A stretch of DNA of 64,000 nucleotides, taken from the NCBI RefSeq assembly GCF_019703515.2, contig NC_059362.1:26805826-26869825 (forward strand). The letters run 5' to 3'. A model generated the notes under the pieces. It saw only the letters and a list, made by a program, of their open reading frames with translations, was not told the origin of the DNA and did no database searches. Origin of the DNA: Myxocyprinus asiaticus (taxonomy: Eukaryota > Chordata > Actinopteri > Cypriniformes > Catostomidae). Positions 1-12,170 of this stretch are shown here, one piece after another. Every line of letters begins with the position of its first letter. Position 1 is the stretch's first letter. The translations under genes were made by a program, and so were the position numbers.

Positions 1-1370
1 CAGCTCTTAATCAACAATTTAGCTTGTTCTTTGTTTAGAGGTTGTGTTAAACAATACTAATAATACTAACAGTAAAGAAAATGGGATGAATGCATCTTTT
101 AAAAATACCTCTAAATGACCGTGACTGAATTACAGGTATAGGGTTTTTATTAAGTTTATTCAAAATATAATATTCTCATTGGGTATTTTTGTCTCGTTTT
201 CCTGTAAAAATATTGAAAAATCCTTAAAACAAGATAGGCCTACATTTACCAGAGAAGCAACACTGCATAAGAATATTTAGATTTGTTTACACAGAATGCC
301 TCTTAAATAGATGTGTATTTTGTTTTACTGCAGTGACTAATTTATACTTCTGCCAGTGCACTAAGACAAAATACACTTGTATTTAAGATTATATTCAACA
401 TTCTCTGAATCTTATGTAGTGTAGCTCCTCTAGTAAATGTACCTTGTTTTAATGGGTTTTTAGATAATTTTTAGGCTAATTAAATGCTTATTTTTGCAGT
501 GTCTTAATAAAACACCAGTTCCGACAACTCTGATTCAGTATTTAACATATTTTGTATTTTTGTACAATTTCCCCCATACGTTGTTCTCCAGATAATTTTC
601 AGTTGTCAGCTCAGTGGTCCGTAGGCTAAAGAGACTTGTGCAGTGTATCTCAGACTGCGTACACATTAAAGGCGGTTTTACACGGTCACCATGTGCTCCC
701 TATTCATTTTTAATGAGAGTTGGCAAAACGGACGCGGCAGTCGAAGCGGCGCTGCTTTCCAAGCTCGCTCACAAGAATCCTGCCGCTTTGTTGTGTACGA
801 CTGCTTGCGGTGCACACCGCGCAAGATAAAAATATTTTATCTATCCGTGGCTGCCGCTTGCCATTGACCAATCAGAGGGGATTTTTTTCACAACCAATTA
901 AATGGCATGTAGCTTTTACATAGTCAAAAACATCATGGAGGAGAACATAGTACTCGCTGTGGCAGATTTTCCTGAACTTTATAACACATTTAAATGTAGC
1001 ACTTTATGTCTATTTCTTTAACCACTTGTTAAAGTAAACGTAGAACTCGCCTCAGACACGGAATACAATATTTACAGTAATCGCCTCAGAGACACAACAT
1101 CTTGGCATTCGCTAGCATTGTTTGAACTGAAACCGTAGGAGACATCAGTGTGTTTCTGCTGGCGCGATTCGCAAGATGTGTTTCTACATAAATCACTCTA
1201 TGTTCTTGCAGGCTTGAGATCTGCTGTACAGCTCCGATAATTGCAATGTAGTATTTGTCATGCACATATATGTATTATTTAAATTCACTAACATTTATTA
1301 GGCAGGTCTACAAAAAAATATTTCTGTACTGCTTTTCTGTACTTACCTTTCCATTCTCATTTATAGGTAC
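1..1370. other. Upstream region of the SERTA-domain gene
   Basis: No protein-coding exon is supported here. The only gene-related signal is a pyrimidine-rich splice acceptor ending in TTATAG at 1361-1366, four bases before the start codon at 1371. This suggests a 5' UTR intron with a non-coding first exon further left. The stretch 610-925 is more GC-rich and contains small open frames (614-829, 720-923) with no family resemblance. It may be an old repeat or promoter-type DNA. Confidence 0.5.
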
Positions 1371-2066
1371 ATGTTGGGCCGAGGGGTGAAACGAAAGCTG
1401 AGTGCATGTGAGGACACTGCCCAGGACTTGCCATATCCTCAACAGAGGCAGCTGGTGCTGGACTTGTGTCTGGACAAGCTACAAAGCTGCCAGTGCCGGG
1501 CTGAACCCAGCCTGCACCGTTCGGTCCTTCTGGCCAACACCCTCCGCCAGATTCAGCAAGAGATGAGACAGGAGGGGGAAACCTGTTTGCCACCAGTCCC
1601 ACCCGCCCCCTCGCTTCATGCCTCCACCCCACGCCACTTTCCCAACCTGCCGCCCGTGCCCTTAGACTGTCCTCAATCTCTAACCGGAGCACTGTCCCCT
1701 TTATTTACCTTCAAAACAGCAGAGGATGAGGAGGTCCAGTTGGGTGGTAACGAAAATGATTCACTTTTTCCATCCCTCGCAGGTGAGGAGTACACAAGGT
1801 CGCCAGATTCGCTTTTTGGCTCGTTTGAGATGACAAATTCCACCAGCTACTTGACCGACTTGCCACTAGACGACATCTTTGAAGACATCGATACGTCGAT
1901 GTATGACTCTGATGTTTCTGTTCTGGCGTTTCCTGCACAGAGAAGTGGTGGAGTGGACGATGGCCTCAAGAGCCTTTTCAGCTGCACCTCCAACAGCAGC
2001 CTACAGCTCTGTCTCTCAGACCTCAATGACCTGGACCACATTATGGAGATCCTGGTGCGCTCCTGA
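1371..2066 (+). CDS. SERTA-domain transcriptional co-regulator (CDCA4/SERTAD family)
   Basis: The gene encodes a 231-residue nuclear co-regulator in one coding exon. Proteins of this family link PHD/bromodomain cofactors and E2F/DP complexes to transcription. The N-terminus MLGRGVKRK matches the basic cyclin-A-binding start of the family. Residues ~25-68 form the SERTA motif, with QRQLVLDLCLDKLQ and EPSLHRSVLLANTLRQIQ. A proline-rich middle follows. Near residue 165 is the acidic DDIFEDIDTSMYD motif typical of SERTAD1/2, and the protein ends NDLDHIMEILVRS, the PHD/bromo-interacting C-terminus. The SERTA motif and tail look closest to CDCA4 (14q32 in human, consistent with the neighbours), but the acidic motif is SERTAD1/2-like, so the exact paralogue is open. 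Start: first ATG after the acceptor at 1366. Confidence 0.9.
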   Translation: MLGRGVKRKLSACEDTAQDLPYPQQRQLVLDLCLDKLQSCQCRAEPSLHRSVLLANTLRQIQQEMRQEGETCLPPVPPAPSLHASTPRHFPNLPPVPLDCPQSLTGALSPLFTFKTAEDEEVQLGGNENDSLFPSLAGEEYTRSPDSLFGSFEMTNSTSYLTDLPLDDIFEDIDTSMYDSDVSVLAFPAQRSGGVDDGLKSLFSCTSNSSLQLCLSDLNDLDHIMEILVRS

Positions 2067-4503
2067 AATGCTTGCCCAACAGGGTCCTCTTTCAGACAGC
2101 CATCCCAATGTTTTCTGTGGGGAATTAATTATACAATGTGTTTTTTTTTTTTAAACAATTATTTTATCTATTTTTATACAAAGGACTGATATATTTATAT
2201 AAAAAAGGAAACTGCCTGACACACGCTCACTGTAGGATAAATGCACATTTTTAAGACTTTTCAGATGGTCAAGCTTACGCTGCCATCATTCATATTTAAG
2301 CAAACTAAGATATTAATATGCAGGGACTTCAGAAACAAAGTATTACTATTGACGCTTATTTATATTGGATAGAGACTCCAGAATTCTATTAAAAGGAGGA
2401 GATTGAAGAAAAGTTAATCGTGATGGACGCTTTGTAGCTTTTGATCAGATAAAGGACATTTATTTTTTGTGAACTAATCTACACTGTATTCTGAAGAATT
2501 ACATTTACTGTCAGTAATTATGATTATCTGATCATGTCATGCACATGCAACACTCGCACTACCTCTCAAGATACCAATAGCCTTTTTCTCAATACTAAGT
2601 CGTTGTTACAACTGTTTTAATTTAATGGTTTCTCTCCAGTGACTTTCAAAAACTGGTGATTGGTTTATATACTATGACTCTCTGTTCATTGGAGAGCATC
2701 TTCTAGAATGGTAGGATTCAGTCCAAAGCTATAGCTGTAGAAGTCGCAAATGGCAAAAATGTCTCTATCTTTGTATTTAGAACTTTTCTGGCATTTTTCT
2801 TTTCAAATGTTTTTGAATATTTTTCTTTCAGAAAGAATGAGCTATGTGGCTTGCAACAAAAGTGATATAGCTATATTTTGTATTCACTTTCTACTTTTCA
2901 TGTACATGATTGTCAGACAGCCACCGTCAAATTCCTCAAATGAACTCAGTGCCTACAAAGGAGAATGAAGACTGTCCACGATAAACTGCACAATGTGGAC
3001 CCGCATACTTTCTGTGTAGATTGTTTGCAACTTTTTGAGTGTTTGGCATGATCCTCTGTCCTCTAAAGAAGCCATTACTCAAATGTGGGTCCACATCTCC
3101 TCCCTACTGTCCTTTATAATCGGGATCTACACTGCAAAAAGTTGATCATGGATGTCTGTGACTGCCTCTTGTGCTGTGGTCTTAAGACCCATTTCTGAAT
3201 GTCCAATCGTAAACCCTTAGCTTTGGTAATTAATCCAAATTGATGTCTCATCTGCTTTCGCTTTCCCTTAAGTTATTAGTTATATGCAAAATGGCATTTG
3301 TGAGATGGTAGACCATGTTAACTGTATGTCTAATACATCTTTTTAACATGCATTGAACATCAAGACTGAGGCTAAGTGGCTGCAGAAAATCAAATAAATG
3401 CAGAGAGAGTTCTTAGCCACAAGCTGTAGTCTGCATTAAGACAGGGCAGGGACAGGGGGAAGGGAAGGACAAGAGATTAAGGGAGGGGGAGTTAAAGCAA
3501 ACTGCTCCTGTCACGTGGAGATCCTTGCTAGTGGTAAAGGCTACGATTGAGAGTTTGACAACAGCTGGTATGTGTATGGTTGTACTGGGAACAGGGTTCA
3601 CCTCCAATGAGGCCCCATTCTCCTCTTAACCAATCACTTTTAGTTAAGGGAGGAGCTTTGTTCTATGTCTAGTTTATGTGGAATAGAATAATAAAAGGAA
3701 GCAGTTCAAATTGGTCTGTTCACTCATGGTGGAATGTCTTCCCTGCGATCTTATACTTAAGGTCAAACTTAACCATTGAATCATGGTATGAATTTGAGTT
3801 AAATTTAGATATTCCAAATAAATTAAATTATATATTGTAAAGCTGTGCAACTTTACATTTTAAATGCTGTGCTTTCTGCACTTTCTGACGTTGTCAGTAT
3901 AAACTGACTTTACTCTTTAAACTAGAGAACAAATGCTCCACCCTGCCTTTCCCTCACAAGACATGCATAGCCACAGAGAAAACAAGACACTCACAAAGTT
4001 TAAGGTCAGATTTTAGAAAACATGCTTGTGCATGAGATAGATGGCAGTCAAAGAAAAAGTAAACCAGAGAGACTCTTTGGTGACATCGTCGGCATATCAG
4101 CAGTGATCTATGTTTAGAGTGTGTAGCTTTCTAAGCTTTGGAAGCTTGATCAGTTTGTTTTTCTTTTGTGTGTGTGTGTATTTGTATTTATATATTTTCT
4201 TGTGTTTTGACTGAAGATCGTGATAATATATTGCTTTTATTTAAGAGTGAATATGATCAGTAAACTTTAGTCTTTGGGAGGTTTTATTTGTTTTGAAGTG
4301 TGATTTGTACTTCTCTTAGTAATAATAATAAAATTGTAAATAAATGATGCAGAATAATCAAGTGACTTTTATCACTGAAATCATTTGTAAAGGATTCAAT
4401 TTGTGCTGACAATGTAACTAAATGACAATGTGATCCTCTTTACAGTGTGTTCATTTCCCTTGGACCAGGTAGTTAATTTGGCAGCTTTTATCAGGTTTAT
4501 ATA
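2067..4503 (+). other. Probable 3' UTR then intergenic DNA
   Basis: AT-rich DNA with no supported exon follows the stop codon. An AATAAA hexamer at 3393-3398 could end a ~1.3 kb 3' UTR, which would be long but normal for this family. Another AATAAA-like cluster lies near 3690. Beyond that I see only simple AT-rich sequence up to the Tc1 element. Confidence 0.45.
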
Positions 4504-6051
4504 CAGGTGCATCTCAATAAATTAGAATGTCGTGGAAAAATTCATTTATTTCAGTAATTCAACTCAAATTGTGAAACTCGTGTATTAAATAAATTCAATG
4601 CACACAGACTGAAGTAGTTTAAGTCTTTGGTTCTTTTAATTGTGATGATTTTGGCTCACATTTAACAAAAACCCACCAATTCACTATCTCAAAAAATTAG
4701 AATACATCATAAGACCAATAAAAAAAAACATTTTTAGTGAATTGTTGGCCTTCTGGAAAGTATGTTCATTTACTGTATATGTACTCAATACTTGGTTTGG
4801 GCTCCTTTTGCTTTAATTACTGCCTCAATTCGGCGTGGCATGGAGGTGATCAGTTTGTGGCACTGCTGAGGTGGTATGGAAGCCCAGGTTTCTTTGACAG
4901 TGGCCTTCAGCTCATCTGCATTTTTTGGTCTCTTGTTTCTCATTTTCCTCTTGACAATACCCCATAGATTCTCTATGGGGTTCTGGTCTGGTGAGTTTGC
5001 TGGCCAGTCAAGCACACCAACACCATGGTCATTTAACCAACTTTTGGTGCTTTTGGCAGTGTGGGCAGGTGCCAAATCCTGCTGGAAAATGAAATCAGCA
5101 TCTTTAAAAAGCTGGTCAGCAGAAGGAAGCATGAAGTGCTCCAAAATTTCTTGGTAAACGGGTGCAGTGACTTTGGTTTTCAAAAAACACAATGGACCAA
5201 CACCAGCAGATGACATTGCACCCCAAATCATCACAGACTGTGGAAACTTAACACTGGACTTCAAGCAACTTGGGCTATGAGCTTCTCCACCCTTCCTCCA
5301 GACTCTAGGACCTTGGTTTCCAAATGAAATACAAAACTTGCTCTCATCTGAAAAGAGGACTTTGGAACACTGGGCAACAGTCCAGTTCTTCTTAGCCCAG
5401 GTAAGACGCCTCTGATGTTGTCTGTGGTTCAGGAGTGGCTTAACAAGAGGAATACGACAACTGTAGCCAAATTCCTTGACATGTCTGTGTGTGGTGGCTC
5501 TTGATGCCTTGAACCCAAATTCTTGAATCAATTTTGCTTGACAATCCTCATAAGGCTGCGGTTCTCTCGGTTGGTTGTGCATCTTTTTCTTCCAAACTTT
5601 TTCCTTCCACTCAACTTTCTGTTAACATGCTTGGATACAGCACTCTGTGAACAGCCAGCTTCTTTGGCAATGAATGTTTGTGGCTTACTCTCCTTGTGAA
5701 GGGTGTCAATGATTGTCTTCTGGACAACTGTCAGATCAGCAGTCTTCCCCATGATTGTGTAGCCTAGTGAACCAAACTGAGAGACCATTTTGAAGGCTCA
5801 GGAAACCTTTGCAGGTGTTTTGAGTTGATTAGCTGATTGGCATGTCATCATATTCTAATTTGTTGAGATAGTGAATTGGTGGGTTTTTGTTAAATGTGAG
5901 CCAAAATCATCACAATTAAAAGAACCAAAGACTTAAACTACTTCAGTCTGTGTGCATTGTATTTATTTAATACACGAGTTTCACAATTTGAGTTGAATTA
6001 CTGAAATAAATGAACTTTTCCACAACATTCTAATTTATTGAGATGCACCTG
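4504..6051 (-). mobile_element. Tc1-like DNA transposon with long inverted repeats
   Basis: A 1,548 bp element is bounded by perfect CAGGTGCATCTCAATAAATT termini in inverted orientation. TA dinucleotides flank it at 4502-4503 and 6052-6053, the Tc1/mariner target-site duplication. The terminal inverted repeats are unusually long, ~200 bp (about 4504-4712 and 5845-6051), and still nearly identical, which suggests recent insertion. The transposase is on the - strand and is frame-broken, so this copy should not be autonomous. Confidence 0.95.
4785..5752 (-). pseudogene. Frame-broken Tc1-like transposase (DD34E)
   Basis: The N-terminal part starts at the methionine near 5752 and carries the paired HTH DNA-binding region (TADLTVVQKTIIDTL, GCSQSAVSKHVNRKL). 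It runs to a stop near 5528. The catalytic part is open in another frame from about 5580 to 4785 and has the complete triad: D in LFSDESKF, D in FQQDLAPAHTA, and E in SPDQNPIENLWG, with 34 residues between the second D and E. The two frames overlap over the same DNA around 5528-5580. A small deletion relative to related transposases there is the likely cause of the break. Function would need complementation in trans. Confidence 0.9.
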
Positions 6052-6268
6052 TATATATATATATATATATATATGCTTATGTGGTTAACTTCATTTAAGA
6101 GAACTTTCAGTTGTTGGCCTTATTTATATGGTCATTTAAATGTAATGAATGGTTTAATTTTTAATCTTGTGCTGCTTCAAATTCAAACTCTCAAAGGACA
6201 CTATGATTATCAGAAGAGTTGTTTCACAATAATCAGCCCCTTTTGTTTCAAACTAATTAAGGTTCTTG

Positions 6269-6912
6269 TTAAAGTAATAGTTAACCGCAAAATGAAAATT
6301 CTCTCATCATTTACTCACCCTCATGCCATCTAAGATGTGTACTTTCTTCTGCTGACCACAAATGAAGATTTTAAGAAAAATATCTCCGCTCTGTAGGTCC
6401 ATATAATGGAAGTGAATGGTGACTAGAACTTTGAAGATCCAAAATGCACATAAAGGCAGCATAAAAATAATCCAAATGATTCAGAAACGATAAGATTGGT
6501 GTTGGTGAGAAACATCAACATTTCAGTCCTTTTCACTATAAATCTCCACTTTTACATTCTTTTGTTTTTGGCGATTCACATTATTTGTGCATATCACCAC
6601 GTACTGGGCAGGGAGGAGATTTTATAGTAAAATAGGACTTAAATATTGATCTGTTTTTCACCCACACTTATATTGGTTCTGAAGATATGGATTTAACAAC
6701 TGGAGTCCTGTGGATTACTTTTATGCTGCCTTTATGTGCTTTTTGGACCTTCAAAGTTCTGGCCCACATTCACTTGTTTTGCATGGACCTACAGAGCTGA
6801 AATATTCTTCAAAAAATCTTTATTTGTGTTCTGCGGAAGAAAGAAAGTCACACACATCTGGGATGGCATGAGGGTGAGTAAATGATGACAGAATTTTAAC
6901 TATCCTTTTAAT
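6269..6912. mobile_element. Palindromic MITE, family A (copy 1)
   Basis: The left end (TAGTTAACCGCAAAATGAAA followed by CTCATCATTTACTCACCCTCATGCC) and the right end (GGCATGAGGGTGAGTAAATGATGA, then AACTATCCTTTTAA) are inverted copies of each other. The arms continue inward, with AGGTCCAT...GAAGTGAATGGTGA on the left mirrored on the right. At least five more copies occur in this window. The design resembles the short inverted-repeat elements described in zebrafish (Angel-type), recalled from memory. There is no coding capacity. Confidence 0.8.
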
Positions 6913-8817
6913 TATGGTTTAGTCTATGAGCATGTATTGCAGAAATGCACAGAGCTGCAGTGAAAAGTAGTTTGCATTTTGTGAACAGCTCTCTCAAATA
7001 ACATATGGTACGTTTGATGAACCAGTTGCACAGAGAATGCAAAAGCAAGAGTTTGTATTAACATAACTTGGTTGTTAGGCACAAATTAGCACACTTTAAA
7101 TATCACCTCATCTTGTTGATTTGGCCATTACTTTTTTTTTTTTAAAAAACTCAAAATGTCATTTTGTCCCAAGTGCAATATGAAAACATGAGCATAAAGC
7201 ACTGTCTTACCTAATTGCAAATAACTCAATTTAGTTTAGCCCATGTAACTTTGAATGAATACGTGGCTAGATGCTTTTCTATTGATAACAGATGACTTTA
7301 CACCTTACATTTTCTTCTTCCTTCTGACACTGTCCTTAATCTGTTGCTTAATTTATTATGACCACAGTTTTTGTGAGGTCTGTCTGTAAATAATAAAGCA
7401 TTTTCTTTTGCAGTCTTATTCTATGCAAAACATTGTAGTAGGTCAGTATGTAAAATAAAATAATGGAAATGGAAATGTGTGTATTCACTCGTGATCCTAC
7501 ACTACAAAAGCCAAGAGACACTTCTTTCGCAGCAATAACTGTAAAACATACAGAGAACATGTAAACAAGGTTATTAAAAAATACAGAGATGTATATACAC
7601 TGCCCCCTATAGGCAAAATCCATTAATGCACGTAAAGCGGTGTTGGTTTTTTTTCTTTCGTCTTATATCATACCATTTTTCAATACTGTATAAAGAGCCA
7701 GTGTGATAGTGGATGTGATTTTTAATACTTTTCACAGTATGTTCCTGTTCTGCCTATAATATGAGATTCAGAAAAACCTTATAAATAAATAAATAAATAA
7801 ATAGGATGTTAAATACAAAAGACTACCATTATAACCTCTTATGATAAGCAACAAACAAGTACTTTATATCATGATTTATCTGGTAAATTGAATACATTCC
7901 AGAATGATGTTTGCACTCCATGGATCTGGTTGCTAAACAATCAAACATACACTAAGATAGTGATGCAATCTGCAGCCCAGATTGAATTGCTTACAACAAA
8001 CTTATATGCATTAATAATGCAACAGTGGGCAAGAATAAATCTGCTGCTGTCAATTCTATAGAGAGTTTCAGCCATCTTCTATTCTATATATTAATTTCTC
8101 GCTCTCAAACAGATTTTCAGCAGGCTAATAAAAAGTTGCGAAGCATTTTAAATGCCAGCCAGTTTCTCCCTCATAAACACAACACTGCCCTCTATCTGGT
8201 TTGGATAGGTACAGAGACGAACCCTGCTGCACTTGTACTGGGATATGCTATCTCTGGCCTAGAAGTACATAGTGAAGCATGTACATATGGTCATTTTCTT
8301 ACTGGATTGGAAGGTGTTGATCCAGGATTGATTCTTTTACACTTTTAGCTCCACAAAAGAAAGTAATATTAATTAAAATACGAATAATTTTTGTCTGATT
8401 TGATTTGAGATTTTGTCAGGTGTGAAATTGTTTGAATCACTATATTAGTTTTAGTACTTGAAAACAAAATAATTGATATTTAAACAATATGTCAAGACAC
8501 AGTTTTAACTTATTACCCATACCAACACAATCCCAGGTATTTACGAAGCAGAACTACACACTCTCTTCCCATTCAGCTGGACTGCTCGAGTGCATGAGGT
8601 GCTCACCTGTCACTTATTCACATTAAACCTGTTTAGCTGGTATAGATTCAACAACAAATGGCATTTAGATTTTTAATGCTACATATACAAAAAGTTTGCC
8701 ACTTTTCTACATTCACACTTTCTACACCTCACACAGTCATTTGAGGGTTACAGTAATCTTATTGTCTTTAAAGTACTGACCATAAACTAGTAGCTTTCCT
8801 TAACTGATAGATTAAGT
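6913..8817. other. Intergenic DNA
   Basis: No exon, RNA gene or clear transposon is recognisable. There is a short AAAT microsatellite at about 7783-7803. Open frames at 7348-7623 and 8025-8348 show no family features and are treated as chance. Confidence 0.4.
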
Positions 8818-9676
8818 GGTAATACTTTACAATAAGGTTTTATTTGTTAACATTAGTAAATGCATTAGGTATCGTGAACTAACAATGAAGAATGACTATT
8901 TACACTATTTATTAATCTACAGTACTGTGCAAAAGTCTTAGGTACATAAAGATGCTTCACAAAACATTTGTCTCAAGATGGTTACATATATTTTCAGCTT
9001 TAGTAGTGTTTAAACATACATTTTAGACTCCCAAACATTACTTTTGCAAATAGAATAGAAGAACAGGGAGCCCTGCAACAGATGGTATGGTCCCCACAGA
9101 GCCCCCCACTGAATATTAAGTCAGTCTGGGATTACAAGAAGAGACAAAAGCAATTGAGACAACCTAAATAGATAGAAGAACTGTGGCAAATTCTCCAAGA
9201 AGCTTGAAACATCCTATCTGCCAACAACCAAGAACAACTGTAACCAGGTATCCCTAGGAGAATTGGTGCTGTTTTGAAGGCAAAGTTGGTCACACCAAAT
9301 GTTGATTTAACTTTTTTATGTTTACTGGACTTTGTATGACATTAAGTGATAAATGAAAACTCTTTATGGTATTATTTTTGAAGACATCCTCACTATGCAA
9401 CATTTTTCCCAAGTGCCTAAAACCTTTGCACAGTGCTGTAGGTTAATGTTAATTTATGGAAATACAATTCTTCATTGTTGGTTCATGTTAGTTCAAAATG
9501 CATTAACTAATGTTAACATATATAACTTTTAATTTGAAAAATGTATATTAGTATACAAAGAAATCAACATTAACAAAGATTAATAAATGCTGTAAAAGTA
9601 TCGTTAATTGTTAGTTCATGTTAACTAATGTAGTTATCTAATATTAATGAATACAACCTTATTGTAAAGTTTTACA
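8818..9676. mobile_element. Palindromic MITE (family C) split by a Tc1-like insertion
   Basis: The outer ends GGTAATACTTTACAATAAGG (8818 on) and CCTTATTGTAAAGTTTTAC (near 9657-9676) are inverted repeats. The arms inside continue the palindrome, with GTTAACATTAGTAAATGCATTA on the left mirrored by TGCATTAACTAATGTTAAC near 9500. The element is interrupted at 8920-9438 by a younger Tc1-like insertion. Confidence 0.75.
8920..9438 (+). mobile_element. Tc1-like fossil with transposase C-terminal remnant
   Basis: A 519 bp element has inverted ends CAGTACTGTGCAAAAGTCTTAGG and CCTAAAACCTTTGCACAGTGCTG and flanking TA duplications (8918-8919, 9439-9440). The + strand around 9080-9300 still reads as the tail of a Tc1-like transposase when stops and shifts are ignored: a W-P-P-Q-S-P-P-L-N block, VWDYKKRQKQLRQP, EELWQILQEA, and PRRIGAVLKAK. 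The DNA-binding and most of the catalytic region are gone, so this is an internally deleted non-autonomous copy. Confidence 0.85.
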
Positions 9677-10467
9677 TTAAAGCTGATTTGATAAATGTGT
9701 ATTCTATAGATATGACTGCATAGGCTAAGTCCATGTTGAAATACCATTCCTCCAAAGGACGATCAGGCATTTGTAAGTAAACAAATGGAAAGCATGAAAA
9801 CCTAATTTAATGGCCGTAGGAGTGAGTTAATGGTTCTACAATTACTGCATTTTCTATCAGGATAATCTAATAGATGTCCAGAAGATCAGATATTTAGCAC
9901 TCTTTACCTCAGCTCCACCTGCTGGACGTGTTACACACCATCAAATGAACGATCAAAGGACCACAGTGCTCTTATCTTCCTTTTCAAATTTTTTGTATCA
10001 TGGAGTAGCCTATACTATATACACATATTTATATTTTATACATATATTTAAAGTAATCTTAAAATCATCCACTTTCATTAGGCTTAATGTTTTTTTTTTA
10101 CAATTAATTTGAACAATGAGGTGTTATTTTGTAAATTAAATTTGGAGTATCCATGTTTGATTTGACGGGAATGAAATCGAGGCTGTGATGCATTCACTGT
10201 ATAAAGCTCCTGGATCACATCCAATTTTCACTGGAGTTTTTGTTTTTTTATTAATATTGGGGGGAAAAATGAAGATTGAAGATTTTTTTTCAATGTTTTG
10301 TCAGCTGAACAATCAAACCCGATTTAAACAACAGTAACAACATATTGAAGAGACTAGTCAAACCCATGCAGGCCACTTTTTCCATTGCCGTCAAAAATTA
10401 AAACATCTATTTAATGTATTTACATTTAGAATAGAACAGTAATTCTGAGTTGGGCTACTACTGGCGG
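9677..10467. other. Intergenic DNA upstream of the AHSA1 remnant
   Basis: AT-rich DNA without a recognisable exon or repeat. It separates the family C MITE from the possible AHSA1 promoter remnant. Confidence 0.35.
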
Positions 10468-10474
10468 TATAAAA
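10468..10474 (+). promoter_or_regulatory. Possible TATA box of the AHSA1 remnant
   Basis: TATAAAA lies ~400 bp upstream of the AHSA1 exon 1 ATG. TTC/GAA triplets reminiscent of heat-shock elements occur just downstream (near 10475-10525), and AHSA1 is a known HSF1 target. The spacing is not checked, so this is only a candidate. Confidence 0.3.
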
Positions 10475-10879
10475 ACTCTTGAAGAGTCTCTGTCCACAGC
10501 TCTTCTCATTTCTAGAGACACAGTTCCTGTTCTGGCACTTTCTGTGGGAGCTATAATAAAAGTCTGCTTGAGGAACAGCTGGTTAAGCAGACAACCTCAC
10601 ATCTACTCCTTACACTCCCAATTAAAAACACGATTTTACATTTTGTTCCGTCTGATTGTTTCATTATTTGTCATGCTGTTTTGTTTGGGACTCTCTCAGT
10701 GTTCCTATATTTCGCAGGTTTTCTGTTCCTGCATATTCTCATGAATAGATAATAGTCTTCAGCGGAGCTCCTGCTGTATACGTTTATCCAGTAATTCACG
10801 AACTACTAATAACTACATCCACAGTTTATTTGAAGCTACAGTGTACAATCTCGATTCAACTTCTCGTCTAAGTTTTGTC

Positions 10880-11847
10880 ATGGCCAAGTGGGGAGAGGGA
10901 TTGTGGAAGAAAGGGCAAATGCGATGAATGTCAATAACTGGCACAGGTAGGTAACACGAAGCCCACTTGTTCTCTAACTGGCAACAATGCATGTACGCTT
11001 TTGTGTTAATGTGTACTTCATTTTAGAAGGACATGTTCTCTAAATTTGCTGTTTACTAAATTTGGACTAAATGAAGTGTCTCTTAACATGTAATTTCAGA
11101 GGCGTTTTAGACTGAATGGCATATCTTATTTCCAATAGATTCTCACAGCCCTTAGGTTAATTCTCCAGGGTTTTTATGAAGCCTCTGGAATGCCCTGTAG
11201 TTGAATGTGAGGGGATGACAAAGTCCATTTTTGGAAGAACATGAATGTGAGACAGAATTAGACTATCTCTGGGTACTCTGAATGAGAAGCAAGGCTTTAT
11301 AATTTACTATCACACTTAATGGGTGAATAAGTATATTTATATTTGTATTGGCATATCCATTGTAAAGGTACCTGGGATGCCACATCTCCATAGAATTAGA
11401 AGAAACTGCAGATGTTGTGAATGGTGTTGTCAGCTAAACCATGAATTGCACACACAATTCTACGAAGTAATCTCATTGCTTGGATATTTAATTTTCTTCT
11501 TACAATTTTATTACAGGACAGAGAGAGATGTGACAAGCTGGTCTCAAGATGCAATTAATAGCCTCCTTCTTGGGATTCGTGTAGAAGGTGAAGAAGGCTC
11601 ATGCGAGGTCACAGACATCAGCAATATAGACAGAGAGGCCTCTATAAACAACCGCAAGGGAAAACTCATCTTCTTCTGTGAGTGGAATGTAAAAGCCTCA
11701 CGGACTGGTGGGTCAAACATGTTTTTACTTATACGGTTGAATGTAATGGTGAGTTTTTCTGTAGGAACAAATAAAATTGGAATAAAATATAAAGGGACTG
11801 TGGAAATACCAAATCTGTCTGATGAAAATGACATGGGCAACTTGGAT
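10880..11847 (+). pseudogene. ahsa1: AHSA1 pseudogene, exons 1-3 (5' half)
   Basis: AHSA1 stimulates the HSP90 ATPase in the cytosol. Exon 1 (10880-10946) opens MAKWGEG and, in another frame, continues IVEERANAMNVNNWHR, both diagnostic of AHSA1. About 13 nt that should encode D-P-R-W between them are missing, causing a frameshift and an early TGA. Exon 2 (11517-11707) reads TERDVTSWSQDAINSLLLG and ASINNRKGKLIFFCEW. Exon 3 (11765-11847) reads GIKYKGTVEIPNLSDEND and ends at a perfect GTAAGT donor. The predicted intron 2 is only 57 bp. No exon 4 follows on this strand. The rest of the gene lies downstream in reverse orientation. Confidence 0.85.
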
Positions 11848-12170
11848 GTAAGTGAACACTGCTCTCCCGCAATAAAAGACTCTTTGCACGTTGCATGGAA
11901 ATAAAACTTCTGTTTGTTCCTTCGTAAAAACTGTGTAAAGACCAAACAAGCACACCTTTGACTGATCTCATGAGGAAGTCGTCATGGTTACTAAACAGAT
12001 AGGATTTTGGAATAAGGCTCAGGAACTTTTTACTTTTTCTTTCAGAAGGCACAGGTGTTTAAGAGCATTAAACAACTAACTAGTGCAGGGCAAAGTGTTT
12101 CATGTTCACAGATGTAATTATGTATCTCTTTTTATTACTGTCAAGAGGCACAACATAAGCATACTTTGGC

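Noticed and set aside
614..923. Two overlapping open frames of ~70 codons
   Set aside because: No homology seen, and the frames sit in possible repeat or promoter DNA.
8025..8348. 107-codon open frame
   Set aside because: No recognisable family, no splice context and ordinary AT-rich composition, so probably chance.
11544..12052. Several - strand open frames opposite AHSA1 exons 2-3
   Set aside because: They are reverse-complement shadows of the + strand AHSA1 exons.
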